Positions 44,016 to 53,799 of a stretch of DNA of 64,000 bases are shown piece by piece (within the stretch, counting starts at the first letter, position 1; each line of letters starts with the position of its first letter). The stretch is from assembly GCA_963799045.1 (NCBI GenBank), contig CAWCVN010000008.1:1-64000 (forward strand), read 5' to 3'. The stretch is from DASRSS01 sp963799045 (lineage in GTDB: Bacteria > Actinomycetota > Actinomycetes > Mycobacteriales > Jatrophihabitantaceae). The translations under genes were made by a program, and so were the position numbers. The notes beneath the pieces were generated by a model. The model worked only from the letters and a program-made list of their open reading frames with translations, was not told the origin of the DNA and searched no databases.

Positions 44016-44510
44016 CTACTCGGCCAGCTCGACATCCAGGTCGGCTTCGGCGACCTCGATCCGGTCCGGGTGCAAGAACACGAAGCGCTTGTACAACCAG
44101 AACCGGAACACCGTCCCCAGTGCGATGGTGGCCAGGTTGACCACGTTCATCACCAGGTGGTTACTGCGCTGGCTCAGTGGGTAGGCGAACAGCCCCAGGA
44201 TCAGCTCGGAGATGATCAGCACCACGAGATTGATGCCGAAGAAGAACGACGTCTCGCGGGCGATGCTCGTGCGTGCCCGGTGGGAGAACGACAGGTACCG
44301 GTTGCCGAAGTAGGCGAAGGCCGTGGCGACGATCGTGGAGACGAACTTGGCCTTGAGCCAGCCGTGCGGGGACAGGGCGTTGTAGATGCTCAGATCGATC
44401 ACGAGCGACACGAGACCGATTGCGCCGAAGGCGGTGACCTCCTTGAGCAGGATGCGCCACGACTTGCGCAGGTAGGTGCGCAGGTCGGCGTGTCCACGGG
44501 CAATCGTCAT
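44016..44510 (-). CDS. GtrA-family membrane protein
   Basis: 164 residues from ATG 44510. Four membrane helices (FGAIGLVSLVIDLSIY, FVSTIVATAFAYFGNRYLSF, FGINLVVLIISELILGLFAY, VVNLATIALGTVFRFWLYKRFVF) with the NRYLSF and FRFWLYKRFVF motifs of GtrA proteins, which help move polyprenyl-linked sugars across the membrane. It is divergent from purK, as Rv3277 is from purK in M. tuberculosis. Acidic C-terminal tail (EVAEADLDVELAE). Confidence 0.88.
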   Translation of the reverse strand: MTIARGHADLRTYLRKSWRILLKEVTAFGAIGLVSLVIDLSIYNALSPHGWLKAKFVSTIVATAFAYFGNRYLSFSHRARTSIARETSFFFGINLVVLIISELILGLFAYPLSQRSNHLVMNVVNLATIALGTVFRFWLYKRFVFLHPDRIEVAEADLDVELAE

Positions 44511-44601
44511 GGTGTGTTTGAGCCTACGCGGAACCGGCTGCGACGTAGCTGTGCACATCGGGCGATGTGACGAGCAAGGCTGCCCGTTAGGCTCGGGCCT
44601 C

Positions 44602-45783
44602 GTGGATGCCCGCACCGGACTACCAGTCGTCGGCATGGTCGGCGCAGGCCAGCTGGCCCGCATGACCCATCAGGCCGCGATCGCGCTCGGCCAGTCGCTG
44701 CGCGTGCTCGCCGCGTCCGCCGAGGACGGCGCCGCGCTCGTGGCGCACGACGTCGTGGTCGGCGACTACCGCAACCTCGCCGATCTGCGCGCCTTTGCCG
44801 AGGGCTGCGACGTGGTGACCTGGGATCACGAGCATGTGCCCAACGAGCACGTCCGCGCCCTCGCCGCCGCCGAGGTGGTCGTCAGTCCGGGCCCGGAGGC
44901 GCTGCACTTCGCCCAGGACAAGATCGCGATGCGGCGCCGGCTGACCGATCTGGGCATCGCCGGCCCGCGGTGGGCCGACCTGACTGTGGACGGCGAGCCG
45001 GCGCGGGCGCTGGACGCGTTCGCTGCCGAGGTCGGCTGGCCGCTGGTGCTCAAGGCAGCGCGCGGCGGCTATGACGGCAAGGGCGTGTGGATCGTCGCCG
45101 ATGCCCTGTCGGCCGCCCCGGTCGTGGCGTCCGGCACACCGCTGCTGGCCGAGGAGATGGTGACGATCAGCCGCGAGGTGGCCGCGGTCGTGGCTCGTTC
45201 GCCGTACGGCCAGGCGGCCGCGTGGCCGGTGGTCGAGACCGTGCAGCGTGACGGGGTCTGCGTCGAGGTGATCGCCCCGGCGCCATACATGTCCGACGAG
45301 CTCGCCGACGATGCGCAGCGGACCGCGCTGCGGGTGGCCAGCGAGCTGGACGTCACCGGCGTGCTGGCCGTCGAGATGTTCGAGACGCCCGACGAGCGCC
45401 TGCTGGTGAACGAGCTGGCGATGCGGCCGCACAACTCCGCCCACTGGACGATCGAGGGCGCACGGACCTCGCAGTTCGAGCAGCACCTGCGCGCGGTGCT
45501 GGACTACCCGCTCGGCGCCACCGAGATGACCGCGCCGGCGGTCGTGATGGCCAATCTGCTGGCCGGGCCGGACAACGTCCGGCCGCCGAGCATCGACGAG
45601 CGGGTGCACCATTGCATGGCCAGGTGGACCGACGTCAAGATCCACCTGTACGGCAAGGAGTTCCGTCCCGGTCGGAAGGTCGGGCACGTCACCGCGTTGG
45701 GCGACGACGTCGCCGACGTTCGCGCTCGGGCGAGCGCTGCGGCCAACTACCTGATGTACGGAACGAGGGGGTCCGGTGCCTAA
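44602..45783 (+). CDS. purK: 5-(carboxyamino)imidazole ribonucleotide synthase
   Basis: 393 residues from GTG 44602. An ATP-grasp enzyme that carboxylates AIR to N5-CAIR in purine synthesis. Motifs: VGMVGAGQLARM at the N-terminal Rossmann-like domain, TWDHEHVPNEHVRAL, PLVLKAARGGYDGKGVW (ATP-binding strand and loop), LLVNELAMRPHNSAHWTIEGA (metal-binding ATP-grasp segment) and a C-terminal GKVGHVT-like GRKVGHVT. It lies 25 bp upstream of purE, the partner enzyme. The frame is intact. Confidence 0.96.
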   Translation: MDARTGLPVVGMVGAGQLARMTHQAAIALGQSLRVLAASAEDGAALVAHDVVVGDYRNLADLRAFAEGCDVVTWDHEHVPNEHVRALAAAEVVVSPGPEALHFAQDKIAMRRRLTDLGIAGPRWADLTVDGEPARALDAFAAEVGWPLVLKAARGGYDGKGVWIVADALSAAPVVASGTPLLAEEMVTISREVAAVVARSPYGQAAAWPVVETVQRDGVCVEVIAPAPYMSDELADDAQRTALRVASELDVTGVLAVEMFETPDERLLVNELAMRPHNSAHWTIEGARTSQFEQHLRAVLDYPLGATEMTAPAVVMANLLAGPDNVRPPSIDERVHHCMARWTDVKIHLYGKEFRPGRKVGHVTALGDDVADVRARASAAANYLMYGTRGSGA

Positions 45784-45807
45784 GCTGCACGGCCTGAGGA
45801 CGGGGCG

Positions 45808-46320
45808 ATGAGCGATCCAACAGTCTCAGTCATCATGGGGAGCGACTCGGACTTCGCGGTGATGGGTGCCGCGGCCGAGGCGCTGGCCGAGTTCGACATC
45901 GCCCACGAGGTGCACGTGGTCTCGGCGCACCGCACGCCGCTCGACATGGCGGAGTATGCCCAGCAGGCGGCCGGCCGCGGCCTCAAGGTGATCATCGCCG
46001 GTGCGGGCGGTGCCGCGCACCTGCCCGGCATGGTCGCCGCGCTGACCCCGCTGCCGGTGATCGGCGTGCCTGTCCCGCTCAGACACCTCGACGGGATGGA
46101 CTCGCTGCTGTCGATCGTGCAGATGCCCGCCGGCGTCCCGGTGGCCACGGTGTCGGTCGGCGGCGCACGCAACGCCGGCCTGCTCGCCGTGCGGATCCTG
46201 GCCGCGGCCGACTCCGCGCTGGCCGAGCGGATGACGCGCTTCCAACAGTCGCTGGCCGATACCGCTCGAGCCAAGGACGCCGCGTTGCAGGCACGGCTGG
46301 CCGGCGAGCCGTCCGGCTGA
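45808..46320 (+). CDS. purE: N5-carboxyaminoimidazole ribonucleotide mutase
   Basis: 170 residues. Class I PurE, octameric, converts N5-CAIR to CAIR. Signature GSDSDFAVMGAAAEAL, the catalytic loop SAHRTPLDMAEYAQQA, GAGGAAHLPGMVAALTPLPVIGVPV and SIVQMPAGVPVATVSV. It directly follows purK and its stop is 2 bp from the start of the glycerophosphotransferase gene, so the three may share a transcript. Confidence 0.96.
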   Translation: MSDPTVSVIMGSDSDFAVMGAAAEALAEFDIAHEVHVVSAHRTPLDMAEYAQQAAGRGLKVIIAGAGGAAHLPGMVAALTPLPVIGVPVPLRHLDGMDSLLSIVQMPAGVPVATVSVGGARNAGLLAVRILAAADSALAERMTRFQQSLADTARAKDAALQARLAGEPSG

Positions 46321-46322
46321 TC

Positions 46323-49079
46323 GTGGCGAGCTTCACCTTCCGCACCGGCAACGCCCAGGCCCTGCGGCGGCTGCCGTTCTACCTGCTCGGTGCGGTCGCG
46401 ACCGTCCTGGTTCCGCGCAGCGGCCGGGTCTGGGTCTTCGGGTGCGGCATCGGCCCGGGTGAGGGGGCGCTGCCGCTGTACCGGCTGGCCCGCGCGCGGC
46501 TGGGCGCCGACGTGCGGGTGGTGTGGCTGGCGACGACGCCGGCCGAGCTGCAGCGCGCGCGGGATCTCGGCCTGGATGCCGTGGCCAAGCTCAGCGCGCG
46601 CGGCCTGTGGCTGACGCTGCGGGCAGGGGTGGCGGTGGTGACGCACGGCCTGGGGGACGTGAACCGTTACGGCGTGCGCGGCGCGTTCGTCGTGCAGCTG
46701 TGGCACGGCGTGCCGCTGAAGAAGCTGCACCTGGACTCGCCCGCCACGCTGCGCTCGGACCTGTTCGGTGGCAGCCGGCTGGTGCGGGCGCTGCTCGCCC
46801 GCGGAATCCGGGCGGCCGGTTCGCAGATCCGGTTGTTCCCGGTGGCGTCGGAACGGATCGTCGGGCGGATCTGCAGCGCGTTCGGCGTCGACCGCGACCG
46901 GGTCGTCGTCACCGGCGACCCCCGCGACGACGTCCTGCTCGCCGGGCCGGTCGAGCAGCGCCGCTCGAACGCCCGGGCGCTGCTGGAAGGTGCCCTCGGC
47001 GCGCTGCCCGTCGACGCGCGGCTGGTGCTGTACGCGCCGACCTGGCGGGACGGCGAGCGCGATCCGTCCGCGCCGGACGGGTCGACGTGGGACGAGATCG
47101 CCGACTGGCTGGAGCGCACGGACACCGTGCTGATCGTGCGCGTCCACCCGCTCGGCCACGGTGACTACGCCGCGGGCAGCGCGCGCTCACCGCGGATCCG
47201 CCTGCTCACCGCGAACGCGATCAACGACGTCAACCCGGTCCTTCCCGCGATCGACGCAGTGGTCACCGACTATTCCTCGATCGCGTTCGACTTCGCGCTG
47301 CTCGACCGACCGAGCGTCTTCCTCGCAGCTGACCTGGAGACCTACACGGCCTCGCGGGGGCTGTACGAGCCGTACCGGACCTTCAGCGGTGGGCGGCACG
47401 TGGTGGGCTGGCCCCACGTCCTCGACCAACTCGGCGAGCTGGCCGATCCGGCCTCGCCGCTGTCGGCCGAGGTAGCCGCACACACCCGCTGGCTGCGCGA
47501 CGAGCACTTCGACCAGCTCGACGGCCAGGCGACCGAGCGCGTCTTCGCCGAGATCGTCCACCGTGTCGCGGCCGGGCCAACTCCCGCCCGGGCCGCGCGC
47601 GCCCGGCCGACGATCACCGCGCTGCGATTCGACACCGGTGCGCTGTGCGTCGAACTCGACCTCGACGGCCGGGACGTGACCGCCGTGCGGCTGGAGGGCC
47701 CGCGTGCCCGAGTCGACGCGGTCTTGACCGGGCGAGACGATCGCGCGGTGGGCGAGCTGCCGCTGTTGCGGGAACGCTGGGGCGTCGACGGGCTGGCCTT
47801 GCCGTCGGGCGAGTACCGGCTGACGCTGCTGGGCGGTGCCGCGACCACCCGGGTGGCGCTGGCCGCCGAGCCTGCGGAGACGCTGCAACCGCAGTACCGG
47901 GCCCGTGCGCTCGCCGAGGACGGCGGGCTGGTGGTGCGGATCGGTGCGCCGCTCGCTGCAGATGAGCGCCCGCCGTACCCGCACCGACCGCCGTCGCCGG
48001 GATACCCCCGCGCGCGGGTGCGTCCGGAGAACGCGGTCTTGTTCGAGAGCTTCTACGGGCGCTCGGCCTGCGACAACCCACTGGGCATCGACCGGGTACT
48101 CGCCCGCGAGCACCCGCAGGTGGTGCGCTACTGGAGTGTCGTTGACGGGTCGGTCGCGGTGCCGCCCGGCGCCGTTCGGCTGATCGAGGGGTCTGCGGAG
48201 TGGTGGCGGGTGCGGGCCGCCGCTCGGGTGCTGGTCGTCAACGACTGGCTGCGCTGGTACTTCCGCCCTCGCCCGCACCAGCACGTGCTGCAGACCTGGC
48301 ACGGCACGATGCTGAAGAAGCTCGCGCTCGACCGGCCGGACGCCAGCCGCCGCCGTCACGCCGCTGTCGTGCGGCAGAGCAGGCGGTGGGACGCCCTGCT
48401 CGCGCAGAACGACTACAGCGCGGAGATCTTCCGCTCGTCGTACGCCTTCCGCGGCCCGATCTGGACGTCCGGCTACCCGCGCAACGACGTGTTCGCCGAC
48501 CCGGAGCGTGCCGGCGCCGTGCGGGCCGCGGCGGGCGTGCCGCCGGGCTCTCGGGTTGTGCTGTACGCGCCGACGTGGCGCGACGACCGCGACGAGATGG
48601 TCGACTACCTGGACCTGCCGGCGTTCGCCGCCTCGCTGCCGTCCGACCACGTACTGCTGGTGCGCGGGCATTCGCGCACGCTCGGCTTCGGGCAGGACGT
48701 CGAGGCCGAGCGGTTGATCGACGTGACCAGCTACCCGGACATGGCCGAGCTGATGCTGGTGGCGGATGTGCTCGTCACCGACTACTCGTCGGTGATGTTC
48801 GACTTCGCGGCGACCGGCAAGCCGATGGTCTTCTACGCCCCGGACATCGCCCACTATGCGGGCGTGCAGCGCGGCCTGTACTTCGACCTGCTCGCCGACG
48901 CGCCCGGGCCGGTCGTCACGACCGGTGACGCGCTGCGCGCGGCGGTCCTCGAACCGGACACCGCCGGGTACGCGGACCGGTACGCGACGTGGCGGGCGAA
49001 GTTCGCACCGCTCGACGACGGTCAGGCCGGCCGCCGGGTGGTGCGACGGATGTTCGACGAGCGCTGGCTGGATTCCTAG
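46323..49079 (+). CDS. CDP-glycerol glycerophosphotransferase with two catalytic-type domains
   Basis: 918 residues from GTG 46323. Two TagF/TarF-like domains in tandem: residues ~1-410 with WHGVPLKKLHLD and VTDYSSIAFDFALL, and ~560-918 with WHGTMLKKLALD, GYPRNDVF, LYAPTWRDD and VTDYSSVMFDFAATGKPMVFYAPD. Between them lies a ~130-residue beta-rich linker. Both domains keep the His and Asp/Ser motifs, so each may transfer glycerol-phosphate or a ribitol-type polyol phosphate to a cell-wall acceptor. The doubling could let one enzyme prime and extend, as in bifunctional Tar enzymes (inference). It adjoins a glycosyltransferase on the other strand, suggesting a cell-wall polymer module. Confidence 0.85.
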   Translation: MASFTFRTGNAQALRRLPFYLLGAVATVLVPRSGRVWVFGCGIGPGEGALPLYRLARARLGADVRVVWLATTPAELQRARDLGLDAVAKLSARGLWLTLRAGVAVVTHGLGDVNRYGVRGAFVVQLWHGVPLKKLHLDSPATLRSDLFGGSRLVRALLARGIRAAGSQIRLFPVASERIVGRICSAFGVDRDRVVVTGDPRDDVLLAGPVEQRRSNARALLEGALGALPVDARLVLYAPTWRDGERDPSAPDGSTWDEIADWLERTDTVLIVRVHPLGHGDYAAGSARSPRIRLLTANAINDVNPVLPAIDAVVTDYSSIAFDFALLDRPSVFLAADLETYTASRGLYEPYRTFSGGRHVVGWPHVLDQLGELADPASPLSAEVAAHTRWLRDEHFDQLDGQATERVFAEIVHRVAAGPTPARAARARPTITALRFDTGALCVELDLDGRDVTAVRLEGPRARVDAVLTGRDDRAVGELPLLRERWGVDGLALPSGEYRLTLLGGAATTRVALAAEPAETLQPQYRARALAEDGGLVVRIGAPLAADERPPYPHRPPSPGYPRARVRPENAVLFESFYGRSACDNPLGIDRVLAREHPQVVRYWSVVDGSVAVPPGAVRLIEGSAEWWRVRAAARVLVVNDWLRWYFRPRPHQHVLQTWHGTMLKKLALDRPDASRRRHAAVVRQSRRWDALLAQNDYSAEIFRSSYAFRGPIWTSGYPRNDVFADPERAGAVRAAAGVPPGSRVVLYAPTWRDDRDEMVDYLDLPAFAASLPSDHVLLVRGHSRTLGFGQDVEAERLIDVTSYPDMAELMLVADVLVTDYSSVMFDFAATGKPMVFYAPDIAHYAGVQRGLYFDLLADAPGPVVTTGDALRAAVLEPDTAGYADRYATWRAKFAPLDDGQAGRRVVRRMFDERWLDS

Positions 49080-50161
49080 CCGGCCGGCCCCGGCCCCGGG
49101 CCGCCCGCGCGGGCCTGCTTGTGGCGGGAGGTGTCCACCGCGTCCTGCGCGCCGTGGGACGCGCCGCGGATGAAGCCAACCCCCCAGGCGTAGTGCATGA
49201 TCGCCAGCACCTGCAGGTACCGCCAGCGATCGGCGATCGACCCGCCGCCGGCCACGGAGACGCCCACCAGCAGCAGCACGTAGGCGATCGGGCCGAGTCC
49301 GACCGCTGCGAGCAGCCCCCACCACCCCGGCAGCACCCCGGCGCCCCACAGCGGCACCAGCACCAGGCTGAGCACGGTCGCCACGACCAACACCGGTGGA
49401 GCGAAGAATCGCACCGGGTTGTCATTGCGCAGCCGGCGCACCAGTTCGCCGCGCCAGACACCGGTCGAGTAGAACTGCCGGGCCAACGCGCCCAGCGTGC
49501 GGCGGGGCCAGTAGTTGACCTTCAGCCCGGGGTCGAGCCACACGAGATGCCCGGCCGAGCGCAGGCGGTGATTGAGCTCCCAGTCCTCGCCGCGGCGCAC
49601 GCTCTCGTCATAGCCGCCGATCTCGGCCAGCGCGTCGGCGCGCATCACGCCGAGGTAGGCCGACTCCGCCGGGCCCTCCTCGACCTGCAAGCTGTGATAG
49701 GCGCCGCCGCCGAGGCCGAACGGGCTGTTGTATGCACGGGCGACCGCCGCCTGCACACCGGGTCTGCCCACGGCGGCCATGATCCCGCCGACGTTGGCCG
49801 CACCGGTGCGCAGCATCGTCCGCACCGCGTGCAGGGTGTAGTCCTTGGGCAGCTCGGTGTGCGCGTCGACGCGGACGATCACGGGGTAGCGGCACTCGCG
49901 GATAGCGAGGTTCAGCCCATGCGGGATGTGTGCGTCCGAGTTGTGCACCGACCGGATCCGGGGATCCCGCTCCTGCAGCTCGGCGACGATGGCGTCGGTC
50001 CCGTCGCTGGACGGGCCGAGGGCGAGCACGATCTCGGTCGCTGCCGGGTAGTGCTGGGCGAGCACGCTGGCGACCGCGGACTCGATGTAGTGCGCCTCGT
50101 TGAGCACCGGCATCACGTACGACACGCCCGGCAGGGGAGCGTCGGCGCTGCCTTGGGTCAC
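49076..50161 (-). CDS. GT2 family glycosyltransferase with C-terminal membrane segments
   Basis: 361 residues. GVSYVMPVLNEAHYIESAVASVLAQHY is the nucleotide-sugar binding start, VIVRVDAHTEL holds the DxD-type site (VDAH) and GEDWELNHRLRSAGHLVW the ED/QxxRW-like acceptor region. Two to three hydrophobic segments (FFAPPVLVVATVLSLVLVPL, GLLAAVGLGPIAYVLLLVGVSV) anchor the C-terminus. Similar to SuccGT/ExoA-like GT2 enzymes. It overlaps the stop of the glycerophosphotransferase gene on the other strand. Probably adds sugars to an envelope polysaccharide; donor unknown. Confidence 0.85.
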   Translation of the reverse strand: MTQGSADAPLPGVSYVMPVLNEAHYIESAVASVLAQHYPAATEIVLALGPSSDGTDAIVAELQERDPRIRSVHNSDAHIPHGLNLAIRECRYPVIVRVDAHTELPKDYTLHAVRTMLRTGAANVGGIMAAVGRPGVQAAVARAYNSPFGLGGGAYHSLQVEEGPAESAYLGVMRADALAEIGGYDESVRRGEDWELNHRLRSAGHLVWLDPGLKVNYWPRRTLGALARQFYSTGVWRGELVRRLRNDNPVRFFAPPVLVVATVLSLVLVPLWGAGVLPGWWGLLAAVGLGPIAYVLLLVGVSVAGGGSIADRWRYLQVLAIMHYAWGVGFIRGASHGAQDAVDTSRHKQARAGGPGPGPAG

Positions 50162-50232
50162 CGCGTGAGGCTATCGGCTCGTCCCTCCCCCGCCTGCCAC
50201 CCACTCCTTCGCGCCGCCCGTAGGCTGCGGAG

Positions 50233-52833
50233 GTGAGCACCCCCGGCGTGAGCCGACGCGTCCGGCTGCCGCATCCGCGCCGGCGCGTGAGCCGGCGACT
50301 GGCCGCCGCGGCGCTGCTCGCGCTGGCTGCCTCGGCAGCGCTGGGACTGGTGTCCCTCGCGCACACGGCTCCCGAGATCCGCACGCGCGCGCAGTTCGTG
50401 ACCGGCACACCGGAAAGCGGCAAGCCGGTGCGGCTGGACACCACCTTGTACCTGCCGGCGAAGACGCCGGCGCCCGCCGTGCTGCTCGCCCACGGCTTCG
50501 GCAGCGACAAGAATTCCGTGGCGGGCGCCGCACGGGCCCTGGCCAGGCACGGTTTCGTCGTTCTCGCCTACACCGCGCGCGGGTTCGGCCACTCCGGCGG
50601 GCTGATCCACTTCGATGCGCCCGACTACGAGGTGCACGACGCCAGCCTGCTGGTCACCTACCTCGCCGGCCAGCCCGAGGTTGCCCGGTCCGGTGGCAAA
50701 CCGGAGATCGCGGTCGCCGGCTCGTCCTACGGCGGCGCGCTGGCGCTGCTGTTGGCCGGCACCGATCCGCGTATCGACGCGGTCGCGGCCGGGATCACCT
50801 GGAGCGACCTGACCCAGGCGCTGTTCCCCAACGGGGCCGGAGCCTCCCCTGGCGTGTTCAAGAAGATGTGGGCCGGCTGGCTGTACCAGTCCGCGCTGAA
50901 CGCCGACCCGTCGGACCCCAGTTGTGGCCGGTTCACGCCGGACGTCTGCCACGCCTACGAGTACGCCGCGAGCACCGGCCGGGTGAACAGCCCGCTGCTG
51001 CAGATGCTGCGCGCCGCCAGCCCGGCCCGGGTGCTCGGCAACATCACCGCCCCCACGCTGCTCATCCAGGGCGAGCAGGACTCGCTGTTCGGCCTCGACC
51101 AGGCCGACGCCAACGCGCGTGGCATCGCGGCCGCCGGCACGCCGGTCCGGGTCAAGTGGCGCGTCGGTGGCCACGACGTCTCCCACGTCGGAAACAGCGA
51201 GGCCACCGCCGCGATGGTGTCCTGGTTCCAGAACGCCTTCGCCGGGCGCGTCCACGGGCGCCAGCCGTTCGAGGTGGACGAGCCGGACACCTCGTCCGGT
51301 GCCCGCGCCGGCGCGCCGCAGGTGCTGCACGTGGCCGGCTACCCGGGCATCGGTGCCCCGCCCTCCCCGCACGGCACCGTCGCCCTCAGCGGGCCGCCGC
51401 AAACCATCCTCGCACCGGCCGGTGGGACACCGGTCGCGGTCACCACCGTGCCGCTGCTCGCCGGGCTCGTCCCGCAGAGCACCGCGGGAGTGGGCAGGCT
51501 GTCCGCCGTGCGGGGCCAGTTCGCCGCGTTCGTGTCCGCGCCGCTGAACCGGCAGACCCTGATCGCCGGAACGCCGAGCGTGCGGCTGACCGTCACGTCC
51601 TCGGTGTCGGGCACCGCCACGCTGTTCGCCGCGCTGCGCGACGTCGCGGGCGGCTCGCCGGCGAACGCCGTCCTGCCGAACGGGCTCGTCGCACCGCTGG
51701 CGATCACCGGCCTGCAGGCCGGGGTGCCGCGGACGGTCACCGTGCACCTGCCGTCGATCGTCTACACCGTTCCGGGCGGTCACCGGCTGGCCCTGACGGT
51801 CAGCAGCACCGACCTGCTCTACCAGTTGCCCCGTGACCCGCGGACCTACACCGTCGCGCTGGCCGGAACGGATCGGGTCAGCCTGCCGACGCTGCACGGC
51901 ATCGTCGGCAAACCCGGCACGCCGCTGGCCTGGCTGTTCGTCGGCCTCGGCGTGGTGCTGCTGGCGATGGTCGGCGTGTGGCTGGTGCTCGCGCGGCGTC
52001 GCCGGCTGCGGGCCGACCCGGACCTCGCCGGCGTGCCCGTCGTCGTCACCGACCTCGTGAAGGAGTACGGCGACGGTTACCGTGCCGTCGACCGGGTCAG
52101 CTTCCGCGTCGAGCCGGGTCAGGTGGTCGGTCTGCTCGGCCCGAACGGCGCGGGCAAGACGACGGTGCTGCGCACCCTGGTCGGGCTGATCACGCCCACC
52201 GCGGGAACGATCCGCGTGTTCGGGGCCGCCGTCACGCCCGGTGCGCCGGTGCTGGCCCGGGTGGGGGCGTTGATCGAGGGCCCGGGCTTCCTGCCGCACC
52301 TGACCGGGCTGGAGAACCTGCGGCTGTACTGGGCGGCCACCGGGCGCCCGACGCGTGACTGCGAGCTGGAAGTGGCGCTGGCGATCGCCGGCCTGCAGGA
52401 CTCGATCCACCGGCGCGTCAAGACCTACAGCCACGGCATGCTGCAGCGCCTGGGAATCGCGCAGGCGATGCTCGGCCTGCCCGAGGTGCTCGTGCTGGAC
52501 GAGCCGACCAACGGCCTGGACCCGCCGCAGATCGCCGAGATGCGCGAGGTGATGCACGGCTACGCCGCCACCGGGCGCACCGTGATCGTGTCCAGCCACC
52601 TGCTGGCCGAGGTCGAGCAGACCTGCTCGCACGTCGTCGTGATGCACCGTGGCCGGCTCGTCGCGTCGGGCTCGGTCGCCGAGGTCGCCGGTGCCGGGCG
52701 GGTACAGCTGCAGGTGGACAATCCGGTGCGGGCGGCCGCGGTGCTGGCCGCGTCCGGCATCGGGGTGCAGGCCGTCCCGGCGCGGCGCGCGCTGGAGGAC
52801 GTCTTCTTCGACCTGATCGGGGACGAGCGGTGA
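50233..52833 (+). CDS. fusion of an exported S15/CocE-like alpha/beta hydrolase and an ABC transporter ATPase
   Basis: 866 residues. Residues ~20-42 are a signal anchor. Residues ~50-340 form an alpha/beta hydrolase: LLAHGFGSDKNS, nucleophile elbow GSSYGG, acid in LIQGEQDSLFG and His in VGGHDVSHVG. Residues ~345-555 resemble the C-terminal jelly roll of X-Pro dipeptidyl peptidases (LRDVAG, VTVHLPSIVYTVPGGHRLALTV). A membrane helix (WLFVGLGVVLLAMVGVWLVL, ~570-590) leads to a cytoplasmic ABC ATPase with Walker A GPNGAGKTT, signature YSHGMLQRLG and Walker B VLVLDEPTNGLD. The start of its permease partner overlaps its stop by 4 bp. Inference: hydrolysis outside is tied to transport. Confidence 0.88.
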   Translation: MSTPGVSRRVRLPHPRRRVSRRLAAAALLALAASAALGLVSLAHTAPEIRTRAQFVTGTPESGKPVRLDTTLYLPAKTPAPAVLLAHGFGSDKNSVAGAARALARHGFVVLAYTARGFGHSGGLIHFDAPDYEVHDASLLVTYLAGQPEVARSGGKPEIAVAGSSYGGALALLLAGTDPRIDAVAAGITWSDLTQALFPNGAGASPGVFKKMWAGWLYQSALNADPSDPSCGRFTPDVCHAYEYAASTGRVNSPLLQMLRAASPARVLGNITAPTLLIQGEQDSLFGLDQADANARGIAAAGTPVRVKWRVGGHDVSHVGNSEATAAMVSWFQNAFAGRVHGRQPFEVDEPDTSSGARAGAPQVLHVAGYPGIGAPPSPHGTVALSGPPQTILAPAGGTPVAVTTVPLLAGLVPQSTAGVGRLSAVRGQFAAFVSAPLNRQTLIAGTPSVRLTVTSSVSGTATLFAALRDVAGGSPANAVLPNGLVAPLAITGLQAGVPRTVTVHLPSIVYTVPGGHRLALTVSSTDLLYQLPRDPRTYTVALAGTDRVSLPTLHGIVGKPGTPLAWLFVGLGVVLLAMVGVWLVLARRRRLRADPDLAGVPVVVTDLVKEYGDGYRAVDRVSFRVEPGQVVGLLGPNGAGKTTVLRTLVGLITPTAGTIRVFGAAVTPGAPVLARVGALIEGPGFLPHLTGLENLRLYWAATGRPTRDCELEVALAIAGLQDSIHRRVKTYSHGMLQRLGIAQAMLGLPEVLVLDEPTNGLDPPQIAEMREVMHGYAATGRTVIVSSHLLAEVEQTCSHVVVMHRGRLVASGSVAEVAGAGRVQLQVDNPVRAAAVLAASGIGVQAVPARRALEDVFFDLIGDER

Positions 52834-53795
52834 GCGCGCCGACCGAGCCCACCGCGCCCACCGATCCGACCGATCCGGTCGAGCCGAGCAGGAGGTGGGA
52901 GATGAGCGCGCCGACGGTCCGCGGCGGGCACGACCGGCTGCGTTCGCTGCCCGAGCCGCGGCTACCGGCGTTCGACCCGCGGCGCACGCTGCGGCTGCGG
53001 GTCGAGTTCTCCCGCCAGCTGCGGCGCCGTCGCACCCAGCTGGCGGCGTTGTTGCTGCTGGTGCTACCGATCATCGTTGCGCTCGCCTTCAAGTTCGGCG
53101 GTGGCCCCCGGTCGGGGGACAACGCCGCCGCGCTCGCGACCCTGGCCACGACCGGCGGCTCGAACTTCGCGCTGTTCGTCGAATTCGCCGCCACCGGGTT
53201 CCTGCTCGTCGTGGTCGTCGCGCTGTTCTGCGGGGACACCGTCGCGAGCGAGGCGAGCTGGTCCTCGCTGCGCTACCTGCTCGCGCTCCCGGTCCCGCGG
53301 GCGCGGCTGCTGCGGCAGAAGCTGATCGTCGCCCTCACCTTGAGCTTCGGGGCGAACCTGCTGCTGCCCGCCTGGGGGGTGCTCGTCGGCACGCTGTTCT
53401 TCGGCGGCGCGCCGGCCCGCTCCCCGGTGTCGGGCACGTTCACCCTCACCGAGTCCCTGGTGCGGTTGGGCATCGTGGTCGCGTACGTGTGCGGCCAGTC
53501 GCTGTTCGTGGCCGCACTGGCGTTCCTGCTCAGCGTGTCCGTCGACAACCCGCTGGGCGCGGTCGGCGGGGCGACGCTGTTGGTCGTCGTGTCGAACATC
53601 CTCGACCAGATCAGCGCGCTCGACCCGTACCGGCGCTACCTGCCGACGCACTTCCAGTACTCGTGGACCGACGCGCTCGGCCCGAGCGTGCACTGGGGAG
53701 ACATGATTCGGGGTACCGGGCTGGCGCTGGTGTACGCGGCGGTGTTGCTGGCCGCGGCCTGGCTGCGCTTCGACCGCAAGGACATCACGAGCTGA
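52830..53795 (+). CDS. ABC-2 type transporter permease
   Basis: 321 residues from GTG 52830 (GTGA overlap with the fusion ATPase). After a Pro/Thr-rich start (TEPTAPTDPTDP), six hydrophobic segments follow, e.g. LAALLLLVLPIIVALAFKF, EFAATGFLLVVVVALFCGDTVA, LRYLLALPVPRARLLRQKLIV and MIRGTGLALVYAAVLLAAAWLRF. The layout matches NatB/ABC-2 exporters. It pairs with the hydrolase-ATPase fusion. Substrate unknown. Confidence 0.87.
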   Translation: MSAPTEPTAPTDPTDPVEPSRRWEMSAPTVRGGHDRLRSLPEPRLPAFDPRRTLRLRVEFSRQLRRRRTQLAALLLLVLPIIVALAFKFGGGPRSGDNAAALATLATTGGSNFALFVEFAATGFLLVVVVALFCGDTVASEASWSSLRYLLALPVPRARLLRQKLIVALTLSFGANLLLPAWGVLVGTLFFGGAPARSPVSGTFTLTESLVRLGIVVAYVCGQSLFVAALAFLLSVSVDNPLGAVGGATLLVVVSNILDQISALDPYRRYLPTHFQYSWTDALGPSVHWGDMIRGTGLALVYAAVLLAAAWLRFDRKDITS

Positions 53796-53799
53796 TCCC

